Below are positions 1 to 10,917 of a stretch of DNA of 64,000 nucleotides, piece after piece (within the stretch, counting starts at the first letter, position 1; the number at the start of each line of letters is the position of its first letter). The translations under genes were made by a program, and so were the position numbers. The notes beneath the pieces were generated by a model. That model ran no database searches and was not told the origin of the DNA. It saw nothing but the letters and a program-made list of their open reading frames with translations. Origin of the DNA: Spirometra erinaceieuropaei (Eukaryota; Platyhelminthes; Cestoda; Diphyllobothriidea; Diphyllobothriidae); contig CACRXP010000144.1 in NCBI GenBank assembly GCA_902702965.1, positions 191,234-255,233 of the forward strand. Reading direction: 5' to 3'.

Positions 1-15
1 AAGTTATGAGACATG

Positions 16-1270
16 CAGTGGGTGGGCTAACTCATGAAATGTCGACGGAAATTCTGAACTGCGTTTTCGACTTGAAAAGATTAGTTAGGTAGAATTTTAA
101 ATTTAATGATCATGCCGCTTGATTCTACAATTAGTGAAGTACCACAGTATGCCAGCTTTCAGTATCAGTATCAGTTTATTAAGGGAAATATAGGCAAGCG
201 CCTTTGAATTTCCTCTTGGTTACAAGTTGTCGGAGAAAAACATTGATATATGGGAAGGTGAAAAAGGGATTTTGTACATACTCGCGGACAGCTGGCAGCT
301 AGCCGAAAAAGAGTAATCATTAATGGTTACTTACTAATTACGAGTAGTATAAACACATATATGATGGTACCGGGTTATGTGAGTGGATGTGGGGGTGGTA
401 ATTGGGAAGCTTGATGCAGGTCAAGTCTACACTTACTAACTGCGTGGAAAATCGATACTCAGCGAGAAATGACTACTTATTAAGTATGATTTTTTCCCAA
501 TGATTTTCGTTACTCCCGAAAATTCAATTTTATTTCATGGATACCTAACATAAAACATTCATTATTTTGCTCATTCAGTAGGAAATGGCATCTTTTTTCA
601 ATTTTATACTTGAAGAAAAGGTATTATTCGGTTTTAAAAATGTTTCATAATGATGAGATTTTTTAATCCCTTTAAATGGCCGTTCATATACTTCATGTCT
701 CTGCCTTTGCCAATGTGGCTTATAAAGTTAATAATATGGCTCAAGTCCACCGCTAAATTTTATGTATCCCATATGGTCTCCGCTTACTACCGTAAATAAA
801 TCTATGATTTTCCGTACACGGAAAATAAAAAACTTGTAGTTTGGAAACCCTGGGTGCAAGTGTAACGGCAATTGGGGTTTAAAATTATTCGGAAATTTGA
901 AAAGTTCTAAAAGACCAATTTATACTCTTCTATCAAAAACAAAATTGGAAGAGGACGTGATTTTCTACCGAATGAGATAAATACGGAATATCTTTATGCA
1001 TGTTTTCTATGAAATTTAATTGAATTTTTAAGGGCATAGAAAATCAATAAGAAGAATGCATGCTGCTAAAGTAGTCATATTTTACGGTGTATGGTTCCTG
1101 CATGCAGTTGTAAGAAAGTCCTTTCGAAAGCGGGCAGCCTTAGGTAACTGAATTGCGATAGAATTGTGCTGCATGATGATTAGTTTTACCACCTTGTTTA
1201 AATTATCTTTTGGAAACGAAAACACATCTCGGAATTTCGGTTGAAATTGCATGAGTTGGCCTACCTACTG
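16..1270. mobile_element. Non-autonomous DNA element with long terminal inverted repeats, copy 1 (Tc1/mariner-like ends)
   Basis: The left end starts CAGTGGGTGGGCTAACTCAT and continues into a CGAAATTC-like stretch. The right end, read on the opposite strand, starts CAGTAGGTAGGCCAACTCAT and continues into the same kind of sequence, so the two ends form imperfect inverted repeats of roughly 60-75 bp. The interior is AT-rich and has no transposase frame, so the copy is non-autonomous. It aligns piecewise with copies at 1573-2545, 6831-7240 and 25500-26470. Ends beginning CAGT are typical of Tc1/mariner elements. The flanking dinucleotide is TG on both sides rather than TA, so the target site is only weakly supported in this copy. 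Its length exceeds the 25500-26470 copy because another element is inserted at about 161-425. Confidence 0.6.
161..425 (-). mobile_element. CR1-like retrotransposon 3' tail nested inside the inverted-repeat element
   Basis: Two TATCAG repeats are followed by a segment (TTTATTAAGGGAAATATAGG and onward) that resembles the sequence at the 3' ends of the CR1-like elements at about 13900 and 20200, read on the minus strand. The host element is continuous on both sides: the CCAGCTTTC stretch before it and the CACTTACTAACTGC stretch after it are adjacent in the copy at 25500-26470. That places the insertion after the host element. The right border is approximate because the inserted 3' UTR is diverged. 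Confidence 0.45.
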
Positions 1271-1572
1271 TGCGTACTTTGAGGCGCCGACTTTGGACTG
1301 CGGACCGCCGCTTGACTTCACTCACGGGTGAAAACTTAGCTGAACCACCGGTGCTCAGTCTATGCCCTTTGATTTTGTCTTGCGACTTTCTATTCAAAAA
1401 GAAATAAGTCCGGGTCTCCAAGACGAAGTCAGATGCCTGTACTGCGTCTTAAATTAAGGTTTGATCAGTAAACATTACTAGGCGACAGACGGGGGAGCAA
1501 TGATGCTTTAAGGTGTGAGATCAACGTATGCGGTTGAAAAGGTTTTCAGTCGGCAAGTAACATTCACTGGTG
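1271..1572. other. Unassigned spacer between two inverted-repeat elements
   Basis: About 300 bp with no recognisable gene or repeat. The minus-strand open frame over 1203-1421 overlaps the transposon end and shows no protein-family similarity I can recognise. Confidence 0.3.
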
Positions 1573-2545
1573 CATGAAATGTGCTAACTAATGAAATGTT
1601 AATCTTAATTCTGAAATGCGTGTTTGACTTGGAACGATTACTTGGATAGGGTTGTGATATTAATTCCCATGCAGTATAACTGTCAGATATTTTAGAAACT
1701 TCAGAATGCTGGTTTTTGAATGAACATTTTTCTACCACTATGAGAAGATACTCTGTAAAAAGCGAACAATTAAGTAGCACACGAGCTTCTCATTAATTTT
1801 CGATGCCCTTATAAATTTAATTATAAGTAAGAGAAAACTCGTATAAAACTAATCATTTCTTTACTCGTTTGGCAGAACATTATCTCTTCGTTAATTTTAA
1901 TACTGGACAGAATGACATGCGTCGGTTTCAAAAAGTTTCTCATTATGCGACTTCGAAGATCGTTAAATGTCCTTTCATAAAACATCGCGTCTCTGCATCT
2001 ACCAGCGTTGCTTGTAATGTTTGCAATAGCGCACAAATCCGCGGACCGAATACGGTCTCCTCTTAGTAGGATATAGAAAGGTATGCTTTGCCGTGCACGG
2101 AAAATATACAGATTGTAGTTTAAAAACCCTGAATGCAAGTGCGACGGTAGACCGGGTTCGAATTTAATCGGGAATCGCGAACGTTTTTTTTAAAACCGAA
2201 TTATACCCTTGCGCCAAGTATGAAGTTTAAGGAAGACGTAATTTCCCGCTTAATTAACAAAAATAATGAATAGTTTTATGCATGTTTTCCATAAAATATA
2301 TTCTGATTTATAAGGGCACGGAAAATAATTGAGGCAAATTAATGCACATTAAGCAATCCTTTTTTACAGAGTGCAGCATTTGTAGGCGGCCGGAAAGAAG
2401 TTCATTTAAAAGCCGGCTCCCTGAAATAAGTAAAGTTTCCAGGGATTATGCTGCACGGTAATTAGTATAACAATTCGACTCAAGTAATCTTTATTGAGAC
2501 GAAAATTAATTTCGGGATTTCGGTTAACATTTTATTCCCTAAGAC
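1573..2545. mobile_element. Non-autonomous inverted-repeat element, copy 2
   Basis: The left part (GTGCTAACTAATGAAATGTT, then a TTCTGAAATGCGT stretch) and the right part (ATTTCGGGATTTCGGTTAAC) match the ends of the copies at 16-1270 and 25500-26470. The internal stretch with GTTTAAAAACCCTGAATGCA also matches copy 1 at about 838-865. The outer CAGTAGG bases are degraded at both ends. About 970 bp, no transposase, and short open frames on both strands that look fortuitous. Confidence 0.5.
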
Positions 2546-2857
2546 ATTTATATGATTATCTTCACATTTAAAGACTATTTTGGTGCACACAATCCACCTG
2601 TCTGGGCTTTCCTCTAACACCCATGCTGGGTTTATGGTGAATCAAATAGTAGTTATATTCCGCTGGCTGCCTGATGTGAACTTTTCAATGTTACGTGACT
2701 GTCTCGCTGAAGCCCAAATACTCATATCGACTTTCGGACTGAGTTTTGTTACGAAGAATCTACTCCCAAATCCTTATATTCGTTTCTGAGAAATGATTAG
2801 CATTAAAAGCTGGAGTATTACTAACTTTTACTTGATACGGCTGCGATCATGCCTGAT

Positions 2858-3860
2858 CTAGCCGGCCTTGATGATGTCCCGAACTGTACCTCTCCACGCG
2901 TGAAAAATGCGCGGCAGCAGATCTGGACAGCTCAACCCATTCCCTTTGCCAACGACGGAGACCGAATACCGAAGGTCCAAGAACCACCTCCATGTCTTGA
3001 TGAACTGTATCGAGTCAGGTTTTGAACTAGGCACCTCTTCGACGCCTCCAATTGGGCAACTGTGCCCGATCGAGGGCAGTAACAGTGAGCTCCTGATGCG
3101 GACGACGAAGAATATGCCCTAACCACTTGAGTCGTCTTTCTTGGATGGCCTGAGTTATCCTTGCGATGTTGTCGCAGCGAGCGCGGACTGTCTCATTTGA
3201 GACGAAGTCGGTGAACTTCACTCGAAGGATAGTCCTCAAGCAGTGGTGGTTAAATACCTCCAGTTTTCGCTCGTCCTCCACGCGCAAGGGGCAGCATTCA
3301 CAACCGTCGAGAAGGACAGACCGGACAGGTGCACGGTACACGCGAATCTTAATGGCGATAGATAGGTCACGTCGGTTCCACAGGTATTTCCGAAGGCTTG
3401 AATAACCCAGCGGGCAGCATCGATTCGGCAGACAATGTCGTCCTTACTCTGTCCATTAGGCGGCAGCCTCGCACCAAGGTAGTTCAAACTGTCTACTTCT
3501 TCAAGTTGACAGCCATTAATCCCGAGGGGTGCCTTCTCAACGTCAGGGATGCAGCTTGAAAACACTTTGGTTTTCCCAGCGTTTATGGATAAGCCGACCG
3601 ATATAGCGACCTCGTTCACCCATGACACCATAGACTGCAGATCACCAAATTTTGAAGCAAGTAAGGCGATATCATCGGCATAGTCACGATCAGTCAGTCG
3701 ATGTCCAGGTGAAAACTCAACGCCGTCACTGTCGCGTAGGGCCCTCCAGAGAATCCAGTAAACAGCGTAGTTAAATAGTATGAGTGACAGGATACAAGCC
3801 TGTTGGACGCGAGACCGAATACATGAGGTGCATACCAGAAAGAAGTACATGGGAACATTA
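2858..3860 (-). pseudogene. RTE-type non-LTR retrotransposon, reverse transcriptase C-terminal fragment
   Basis: Minus-strand translation gives the C-terminal half of an RTE-clade polymerase. A degenerate RT motif (QQACILSLILFNYAVYWIL) is followed by the catalytic YADDIALLA stretch at about 3665-3690, then a thumb region containing NYLGARLPPNG. A second frame (3027-3341) holds the conserved C-terminal domain with LRTILRVKFTDFVSNETVRA and ERRLKWLGHILRRP. A third stretch down to 2858 contains VLGPSVFGLRRW. At least three frame changes (near 3340, 3030 and 2910) break the frame. The N-terminal endonuclease and the first RT blocks are missing, as expected for 5' truncation. The two aspartates of YADD are intact but the gene cannot be functional. 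Confidence 0.85.
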
Positions 3861-6282
3861 TGGGCCCACTGGTGGAAGCGAGAACCGAATTTTCGAGAAA
3901 TATTTGTCTGGGCTTTTAGCTAATGCGCACACTCTCAGGATGGCGAATCATGCAATGTTTTTATGCTACTGTTGCCCCGGAAAAGGGTTACGCTGTCGAT
4001 GCGCTGGACAAGCACGGGCGTTTGGTAGGAGCCCGGCAGGCGTTATCGGGGATCCACACCCAAAATAAATGCCAACAATGTGGGAGTCGTGGCACAACCT
4101 AGCGCAGACCAATTGCTATCCAAGCCGCCACTCGTCTTTTTATTGGTGCATGGAATCCTTGTCAGTGTGTATTGTGGACCGGGGGTGTGGTGGTACACGT
4201 AGGCATTTCATCGTGGTAGCTGTCTTATTGGCACGGTTTGGACATCGGACCCCGAAGAGGAAGAGGGAGGGAGTGCGTTAGATGCAGCGAAAGTCAAGTA
4301 TAACTTTAAAGTGATAGTCGCCGTTCTTGTTCCAACGCTGACTGTGAAGCATACGGCGGCTACCGTCATAAACGACGGTCGAAGTGTGGCATGTTACTGA
4401 CTGTGTCGTGACAGGTAGAGAACACTCCACGGTTATTCTGCTTAAGATGATGGCTTTCTGTCGAAATATTTATGTCAAATTTCACGCCTAACCTAAAACA
4501 GTTGTATCGAACAAGCTATTCAATCTATAGACAGTAATAAATGGGATATTAACAAGTTCTACGATGCACTCCTTTTATTTTCTGGAATGCCACCTAGACG
4601 GTTGCTTGTTTCAGTCTACTGCCAACTGGACAAAAGTAAGGCATGTCAAAATGACTTTCCTGACCAGCACATTTATTTTATACCTCAAAGCCTCTTTATC
4701 GTTGAACATTTTTTTCGCTTATCAATTTCCTTCAATAAAATTTCCTTGTGCAGAAATTGTGTTTACGTATTTATATCAAGTAAGATATCTGTAAATTTTA
4801 GCAAAAATTGACGGTGGAATATATTCGTACAATTTCTATGCTAATGCATGTCCCAGAAGCTGGTTAGGCATCTGAGCCACTTTTACATTGAAAGGACAGT
4901 AATTTACCCGCGAGAGTTTTTATAAACAGATTTATCTCAACTTGAAAATGTATTTTACGTCCGATGATAACCATAGTGACCAACCTGCTAACACAGACGC
5001 TATTGTGAGGAAACCAGAGTTTTTATCAATTTCTAAATGTCTAATTAGTAGATCTGTGCGATTTAATGCCCGAAAGCGTAGTTAAAACGCAGATAGCGTT
5101 TCCTTTGTTTATCTGGGCTGAAAATATTTTGCCGTTTGGGAAATTCTACCTGAAATCACATAAATGACAACCAACAAAGGATCATTTCCAGCTTTAAGCT
5201 TATAAAACACTATTTATCGTGAAGTGTAGCTTCTGTGCATATTTTATTCAGAAATAGAACGAAAAAACATTAACAGTTTCAGCAAAATATCAGTATTTAT
5301 ATGGGCGCTCTGCCATGCGTTCATTATGGAAGAACGGAGCCTGGAAGCGAGCAAAACAGCGGAAATGGCCTCAATGTATAGCGAAAGTTATGTTCTTAGA
5401 TTTCGGTAGAACAATATTAGTATTTCTTAGGAAGGCAAAAGAAACAGCCAAAAGTGTCAAATTTTTACCTGGCCTCACCGTGCAAAAGTGCAAACTAAAT
5501 AGATATCAGTCAACGAAGGCATATTGGCTGCTGACTTTTGTTGTAGCGTTTGAATCAGTCTGCATATGTGACCAAAATGACCATCTTAGTGTAAGGGAGC
5601 GCCTGAATACTCAGTAGATCGGTAAATGCCTTCGAGAGCAATCTTAATTTAATGTTCTCAACAGACAGGTCATTCAGAATCTGTCTTTATATGCAATCCG
5701 GCCAAAACACTGAAAATACTGAAGTATGCAGCAACATTTGGATGCCGATTTGAAACTCAACGCAATCAAAAGAACATACAGCGTAAATTAATTAAACGGA
5801 ATAAAAGTTCTCTCTCTAAGCAGAAAATAGAATGTTTACGATCACGCCTGTCAGTTCTATTATAATGTATTAGGCACCGACCGGCCTCATGGCGTGACAC
5901 CTTAAGCACTCTTTTGTTCCTACGACGTCCGCATCGTTGAAATCAAGCAAATTCCAGCTTCTCTTGCTAAACCCCATCGCATTTATTTCAAAAGCGCCAA
6001 GATGCACACTACTCGCTTCTAAACTGTTTTCAAATTTAACTTAGATTGTAGGCCGTTGAGAAACAGTCATATATGAAATCACTCTAATTATTAAATGATT
6101 TTAGATGTAAACTTCACAAAAACACTGTTATTGGACGTCGTGTTGAGTATACATTCACATTTACCATTTTAGCATGAGAATACAGTCTATGCATTTATAA
6201 ACGAAGTTCACTAAATTTGAACCATTTCTGACGCTTTCGGGATATTGCGCTTTTCAAAATAAATGGGAATTTCTAAAAAGCG
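3861..6282. other. Unassigned region, no recognisable gene
   Basis: 3880-3960 shares a short diverged segment with 2590-2640 (around TGTCTGGGCTTT), suggesting an unnamed dispersed repeat. The rest is AT-rich and has no frame with recognisable protein similarity. The longest plus-strand frame, 5315-5617, has no family resemblance. Confidence 0.3.
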
Positions 6283-6450
6283 GAACACTGTATTTAACGA
6301 GATGAAGCCGAAAAAGACAAGGGAGACCGGAATGGCCATTTCTGGCTTATAAGCCGTCATCAGCCAGTCATACCCAAACCCAATTGTGGATCACTTGAGA
6401 TTCGAGCCCGGTCATGGAGTTTGATGCTCTACCATTGAGTCACGGGCCCG
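6283..6450 (-). mobile_element. tRNA-derived SINE, unit 1
   Basis: On the minus strand the unit begins with a tRNA-like head: an A-box-like segment (TGACTCAATGGTAGAGCATC) followed 20-30 nt later by a B-box-like GGGCTCGAATCTC. A non-tRNA body follows (TTGGGTTTGGGTATGACTGG) and runs to TCTCGTTAAATACAGTG. The same body is repeated at 6596-6745, which identifies it as a dispersed repeat rather than a functional tRNA gene. The head is too short for a complete cloverleaf. Confidence 0.65.
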
Positions 6451-6595
6451 TTGTCCTGTCGGTTGTGATCGGGACTATCAATTATGACAGTGGGCGCTCG
6501 CCGATCAGGTTACGGAACATGCTGGTTCCGTTGTGCCTTGGGGCTCATACTAGAACCCCCGCAGGCAGTCGCACAGCGACTAGTAGTAGACATAT

Positions 6596-6745
6596 ATGAG
6601 ATGGAGCTCACAAAGACAAGGGAGACCGGAATGGCCGTTTATGCCTTATTAACCGTCATCAGGCAGTCATACCCAACCCCAAGTGTGGAGCAGTTGAGAT
6701 ACGAACCCGGGATCTTTGGTCGTGGAATTTGACGCTTCTACGAAG
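6596..6745 (-). mobile_element. tRNA-derived SINE, unit 2
   Basis: A second copy of the SINE body, about 150 bp, in the same orientation as unit 1. A B-box-like GGGTTCGTATCTC is present, while the A-box part of the head is lost or degraded (CGTAGAAGCGTCAAATTCC). The intervening 6451-6595 segment may be part of a longer composite unit, because it joins directly to the 3' end of unit 2 on the minus strand. Confidence 0.6.
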
Positions 6746-6830
6746 GGCAATCTTTCGGCGACTTTATCAGGCGGCAGAGGTAAGTGGCTGAAGTTAAGAA
6801 TAAAACATGAGCCACAGCCACCGGCATCAA

Positions 6831-7240
6831 CAATGAGTGAGCGATCTCATGAAATGTTGACTAAAATTCTAAAATGTGTTTTCGAGTAGGAAGATTACTT
6901 AGATGGGGTCGTAATACTGATTATCTTGCGGTATAATCGTATAACATTTCGGACTTGGCAGGAGGTCAGCTTTTGAATACACGGATTTCAAAACTCCTGT
7001 AGAAACCGTACTCGATAAAAAAGGACTATTATGTAGCATGCGTTCTCTCCATTGATTTTAAATGGTTTCGAAAATTCAAATATATGTTACAGAAACCACG
7101 AACAAAAATGTGCTTTCTTTAAATCCTTTGATAGAAAATTACGCCATCGAGGAAGGAGTAGAAATAGGTTTTAAAAACGGACAGGTACGATGTTGTGTGC
7201 AGGGACATTGAAGGGTCTTAAAATATCTCATGATTAGAAG
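6831..7240. mobile_element. Non-autonomous inverted-repeat element, copy 3 (left half only)
   Basis: Begins with a CAATGAGTGAGCGATCTCAT end followed by GAAATGTTGACTAAAATTCT, matching the left terminal repeat of the family. The interior similarity fades near 7240, where the zinc-finger repeat begins, and no right terminal repeat follows. The copy is therefore truncated. Confidence 0.45.
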
Positions 7241-7379
7241 CTTGTTAAAAACCTCCTCCTCCTACACTGTTGCAACGACGGCCGCTCAGGCGACCATCTC
7301 GCGCATCACCAACCCTGACACTACCTCCGACACCACCCCCACTACCTTGGGCTCCAGAGATGGGGATCAGGACTAAACC

Positions 7380-7583
7380 TGCCCTCACTGCGACCGCACG
7401 TTCACCTCACACATTGGCCTCGTCGGTCACTTGCGAATCCATCGCACAGAGACTGGCGAACCAGTGCCTGGAGCACGAAACTACACCCACCGCACTCGCC
7501 TCCACTGCCCACACTGTCCCCGCACTTTCAGGCACCGCACGGGTCTATTCGGTCACATGCGCATCCACGAAAACCTGCGGTAG
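7380..7583 (+). pseudogene. Two-finger C2H2 zinc-finger repeat relic
   Basis: This frame encodes two C2H2 fingers in 68 codons ending at TAG. Finger 1 is CPHCDRTFTSHIGLVGHLRI plus H (C-X2-C-X12-H-X3-H), followed by an HRTETGEPVPGA linker. Finger 2 is CPHCPRTFRHRTGLFGHMRI plus H. The GLVGHLRIH and GLFGHMRIH signature is one I recognise from very abundant repeats of diphyllobothriidean tapeworm genomes. An in-frame TAA at 7374-7376, just before the first finger, separates it from the Pro/Thr-rich upstream sequence at 7265-7375 that would normally be its N-terminal part. An extra A there is the likely cause. More degraded relatives lie on the minus strand at 49640-49770, 53484-54470 and 56780-57790. 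Confidence 0.7.
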
Positions 7584-9169
7584 ACAACCGCCGGTAACAC
7601 CACACATCCACACGCTCCCTACCTCCCACCACCACCATCACCCCGCCACACATCAACACTCCCACACCTCACGCACACAACTGCCACCTCCCACGCAAGT
7701 GGGAAGTGCGCATCTCGACTCGGTCCTCATGCGACTTCGGCTGCAGGGGTGACTTGAGTCTAATACTATCCCGACACGTCAAGCGTCGATGATGGGAAGG
7801 TTGCTGATTGACGCCCGCCCTCGGTTCACGCGTTGTGTTTGTGTTGTGTTGAGTGGCGGAGTGGTGGGCTGGGAGAAGGGCTGAAACAGCACCTTTAACG
7901 GCCCATTCACGCAAGTAAGAGACACGCCGTTCAACTCGCGTTGTGTGAAATCCTGGTGTTTGTGTGTATGGGGGGCCAGGTCGTGCATGTGGCGCATGCA
8001 GGCATGGTCAGTCGATCCTGCCAGCCACCGCGCTCATTTTCTACTCCAGTCTGCTGACCGGCTCGGACAGCGGCTGGGTTGTGGGAATGGGAAGGGAGAG
8101 TGAGGTCGACGACTCAGCACACTTTCCTCACTATAAACAGTCTGACGCACTTGAAGCTATCACGGTGCGCTAAAAGCCGTGGCTTGGAAGGTCGCCAACT
8201 GACGGGGTAACTTGGACCTCCGCCTTGACTAGTGGTGTCTGAGAGTCAGGCTGCAATGACTCCTTCTTAATGTGGACTTATAGCACTCCTACGACAATGT
8301 CGGACCCGAGCCTGGCGTCGGCGGTACGGTCTCGACGACCGTGACAGCCTCCAATCTCTGCTGTGTTGGTGAAAATCCGGGTTATTTGTTGTGTGAACGA
8401 GGGGGTGGGGTGGAACGCCAAGGTGAGAATCCGTCCGAGTCATCCACCTGCGGGGTCCCTAGTCTCCGGTCTTCTTGACTTTGTCTTGACACCGGACTTA
8501 GGCGGGGGATGAGGAGAGAGTGTAGGTAGATGCAGCGCATGACTACTTGCACTATAAACCCGTGCGCAAGTCACCGTCCCTGCTCCCACCGCTTCTACAG
8601 TTGTAGGGCACACGGTGGACATCGTCAAAATCGATGGTCGAACTGTCGTGTGTGTGCGTGTGTTTGTGACGAAGGTAGTTGGATGGTCGAGGTTGCACTG
8701 GACTACGCAGTGCAGAATGTAATGCTGGTAGTCGAAAGAGCATGACAGGTAGGAGGAAGTAGAAAGCATTTTTATCGAAATATATCGATAACTTAATGAA
8801 ATACGTTTGCGAACGCTTTCACGATAAAGTATGCCGTTAGTGTAACCATTTTTCCGTCTCAAGGAAATTAAATATTCTAAAACGGCAGAGGTGATCAATG
8901 GAGGAAGGAGGGATAATCTCAAAGAAGATGGAAGTGGTGTCGTTGCACTCTGCTGCGCATTATGGAATGGAATGCTGGTAGCCGAACGAGAATCCACCTA
9001 CAGGATTCTGAGGGAATAAAACCTGTACACGCCATAAACACAATTTCTGGGTAAGTGGCATCTAATCGTTTAGGGAGATGGAGGATGCCTAAACCGACAT
9101 GCAGATTTTCAATAAAAGTCTTACTTCTAAAATTTGAAACATGACACCAGATAAATCCTCGAAAACTTT
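7584..9169. repeat. Zinc-finger-repeat-associated low-complexity DNA
   Basis: CA/CCA-rich and GTGTGT-rich sequence surrounding the zinc-finger relic. It contains two related segments: 8085-8190 (GGAGAGTGAGG, then CACTATAAACAG) and 8510-8600 (GAGAGAGTGTAGG, then GCACTATAAACC). These look like diverged copies of one unit. No convincing coding region; the Pro/Thr-rich frames are compositional. Confidence 0.35.
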
Positions 9170-9290
9170 AAAACTAAACCAAAGGCTAACCCTAAGTCCT
9201 AAGGGCAAGCATGAGCCAATGTCTGACAATCACTCTAGCCATAAACATAACGCTATTTCTAACCCTAAAACTTATCCTCATACTAATCCC
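9170..9290 (-). repeat. Degenerate interstitial telomeric-like tract (CCCTAA strand)
   Basis: Contains CTAACCCTAAG, CTAACCCTAAAAC and several near-matches (CTAAGTCCTAAG, CATAAACATAACGC), consistent with a decayed run of CCCTAA repeats. It overlaps an open frame that is probably fortuitous. Confidence 0.45.
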
Positions 9291-9424
9291 ATTTTACGGA
9301 GAACGGCAATAATGCAGGGCCACAGGGGTATGGCGAAAAGACGAACCATAAATTCGCCGTGCAGCAGGTCAAGCCGGCTATGGTATTTTAACCTGGACAG
9401 TAAATTAGCGAGCGCTGCAGCAGC

Positions 9425-10010
9425 CAGCAGGGCGTATGGCTTTGCCCGTGCATGCAGGTCAGTCAGTGGTTGGTCAAATTTTCGAGAATTTTCCGCGAGA
9501 TTCTTCTCAGGCGCGCGCTTGCCAATCAGCTGCCAGTACGAGGAGACCGAAATTCACTCTAGAGCTGACAAATGCGTGGGCAGGGGGCTACTTGAATCAT
9601 CGTTCACTGATCCTCCGTCCATTAACAAGTGCAACGACCTTAACCTTCCAAACTCGATGCTGAGACTTCGCCTAGGCGGAGTAATGAGCTACCCTATGAC
9701 CTCACAGGTAAACACTGTTCCCAACGTCAGGGTCGGTGGGTCAGATGGTCGGGCAATCATCACACCAACACCCAACAAATGTAATGAAATTACAGCAATG
9801 TACGAGGCCAATGTCGGCAATCAAACAGTCATCACACCAAAAGTAAAGATTCCTGATGAAGGGGAGAGCCGTGAATATTCATAGGCATGCGATACTAGTG
9901 CGACTTCATCCTATAAATAATGCAGTCCCCTTGTGCATGAATCACCCGTATCTGATTTTGTCTCTATAGGTGGGTTCGAGCAAGAATTCGGAACGCCAGG
10001 CAAACAAATA
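9425..10010 (+). pseudogene. Penelope-like element family 1: degenerate GIY-YIG C-terminus and 3' UTR
   Basis: From about 9560 the plus-strand translation runs into PPSINKCNDLNLPNSMLRLR and then VNTVPNVRVGGSDGRAIITP. It ends with a GESREYS tail at the stop near 9884. This parallels the C-terminus of the better-preserved GIY-YIG gene at 45438-45989. The GIY-YIG core at 9425-9560 is frame-shifted and barely legible. Downstream, 9885-10010 aligns with the 3' UTR of the 45438 element (CATAGGCATG, then GCAGTCCCCTTGTGCA, then a decayed hairpin). RT and N-terminal regions are absent. Confidence 0.6.
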
Positions 10011-10043
10011 TGTTTTTCTATCGATCGTACCTTTTTCTTCTGC

Positions 10044-10079
10044 TTCCTCCTCCTCCTCCTCTTCTTCTTCTTCTTCTTC
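10044..10079 (+). repeat. CCT/CTT trinucleotide microsatellite
   Basis: An uninterrupted pyrimidine run: TCC repeats followed by TTC repeats. It lies immediately after the PLE 3' end and explains the poly-Glu frame on the opposite strand. Confidence 0.9.
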
Positions 10080-10439
10080 ATCACGCTTACATTTATGATT
10101 CATTTGATTCGAGTCCCGACCCCTCATAACATAAATTCCGTCTTCAGAAACTGTTCTAAGTCTCCAAATCCCACGGCTTTATCATCAACGCTGTTAAATG
10201 TAAGTTCAGAGCCCTCAGTCTTCCGTTCTAGGGCAACGTGGTGGATTCAGAGGAGATAACAACTGTGCTTGATAAAATTGCGACACTATTAAATTTCGTA
10301 GTCTCGAAAAACATCAATCAACTATGCCGTTGCTTGGGCAAGTGTTCTTCTCCTCACCATAGACACCATTAATTTCACACTCACGGCTGAAGCTGAACAG
10401 TCGGATAACCTACTCTCTCGTTATCAACACAAGGACTCA

Positions 10440-10917
10440 CCGGAACTGACACCATCACTTGTGATATCTATACCGGATATGAACATCGCATTGTCCCAAT
10501 AACTATGCGACGACAAGTCTTAGATGACCTTTGCAGGTTATTTCTCCCTAAAGTTCGAGATGTACGTCAATGGACGTGTTGTACTCTGCCAAGTCAACGT
10601 ACGAAAATAATGTGTCTCTCTGTCACATCCGTAGGCACCTTCGTCACTCCGGATGCGTGTTTCAGCCACCTCCACATTGACTTGGTAGGTGTTCTTCCGC
10701 AATCCGACGTCTCTACTTCTCTCGTTATTTGTATTGACCGTTTCACTCTGTTGCTGGTAGTTGAACGCATTCCGGTTGCCAGTGCGGAAACTGTAACGAA
10801 AGCCCTACTCTCGCATTGGGTGTCCTTATTGGAGTTCTTGCAGCCGTCATTGCTAGCCATGGATCTCAGTTGGAGTCCACGTTGGGCAAGGTCTTGTTTC
10901 TTGCCTGTAAGGCGTTA
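10440..10917 (+). pseudogene. Gypsy-type (Ty3) LTR retrotransposon integrase fragment
   Basis: The plus-strand frame contains ITCDIYTG and IVPITMRRQVLDDLCRLF, then DVRQWTC, which is the region around the integrase zinc-binding domain with an internal deletion that removed most of the HHCC motif. The core domain follows: FSHLHIDLVGVLPQSD carries the first catalytic aspartate and ICIDRFTLLLVVERIPV follows, then SAETVTKALLSHW. The second aspartate block is corrupted and the sequence breaks off at 10917 where TTAGGG-like repeats begin. The family resembles the Gypsy integrase at 52200-53485. No LTR is visible here. Confidence 0.75.

Noticed and set aside
6390..6450. Functional tRNA gene on the minus strand
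   Set aside because: A/B-box-like segments are present but too close together for a full cloverleaf, and the flanking body is duplicated at 6596-6745, which fits a SINE.
7669..8997. Several Pro/Thr/Ser-rich open frames on both strands
   Set aside because: They follow from CCA/CAC-rich low-complexity DNA around the zinc-finger repeat and have no domain.
9141..9420. N-terminal part of a 247-codon gene joined to the PLE relic
   Set aside because: This part overlaps decayed CCCTAA repeats and has no similarity to PLE proteins; the frame is open by chance.
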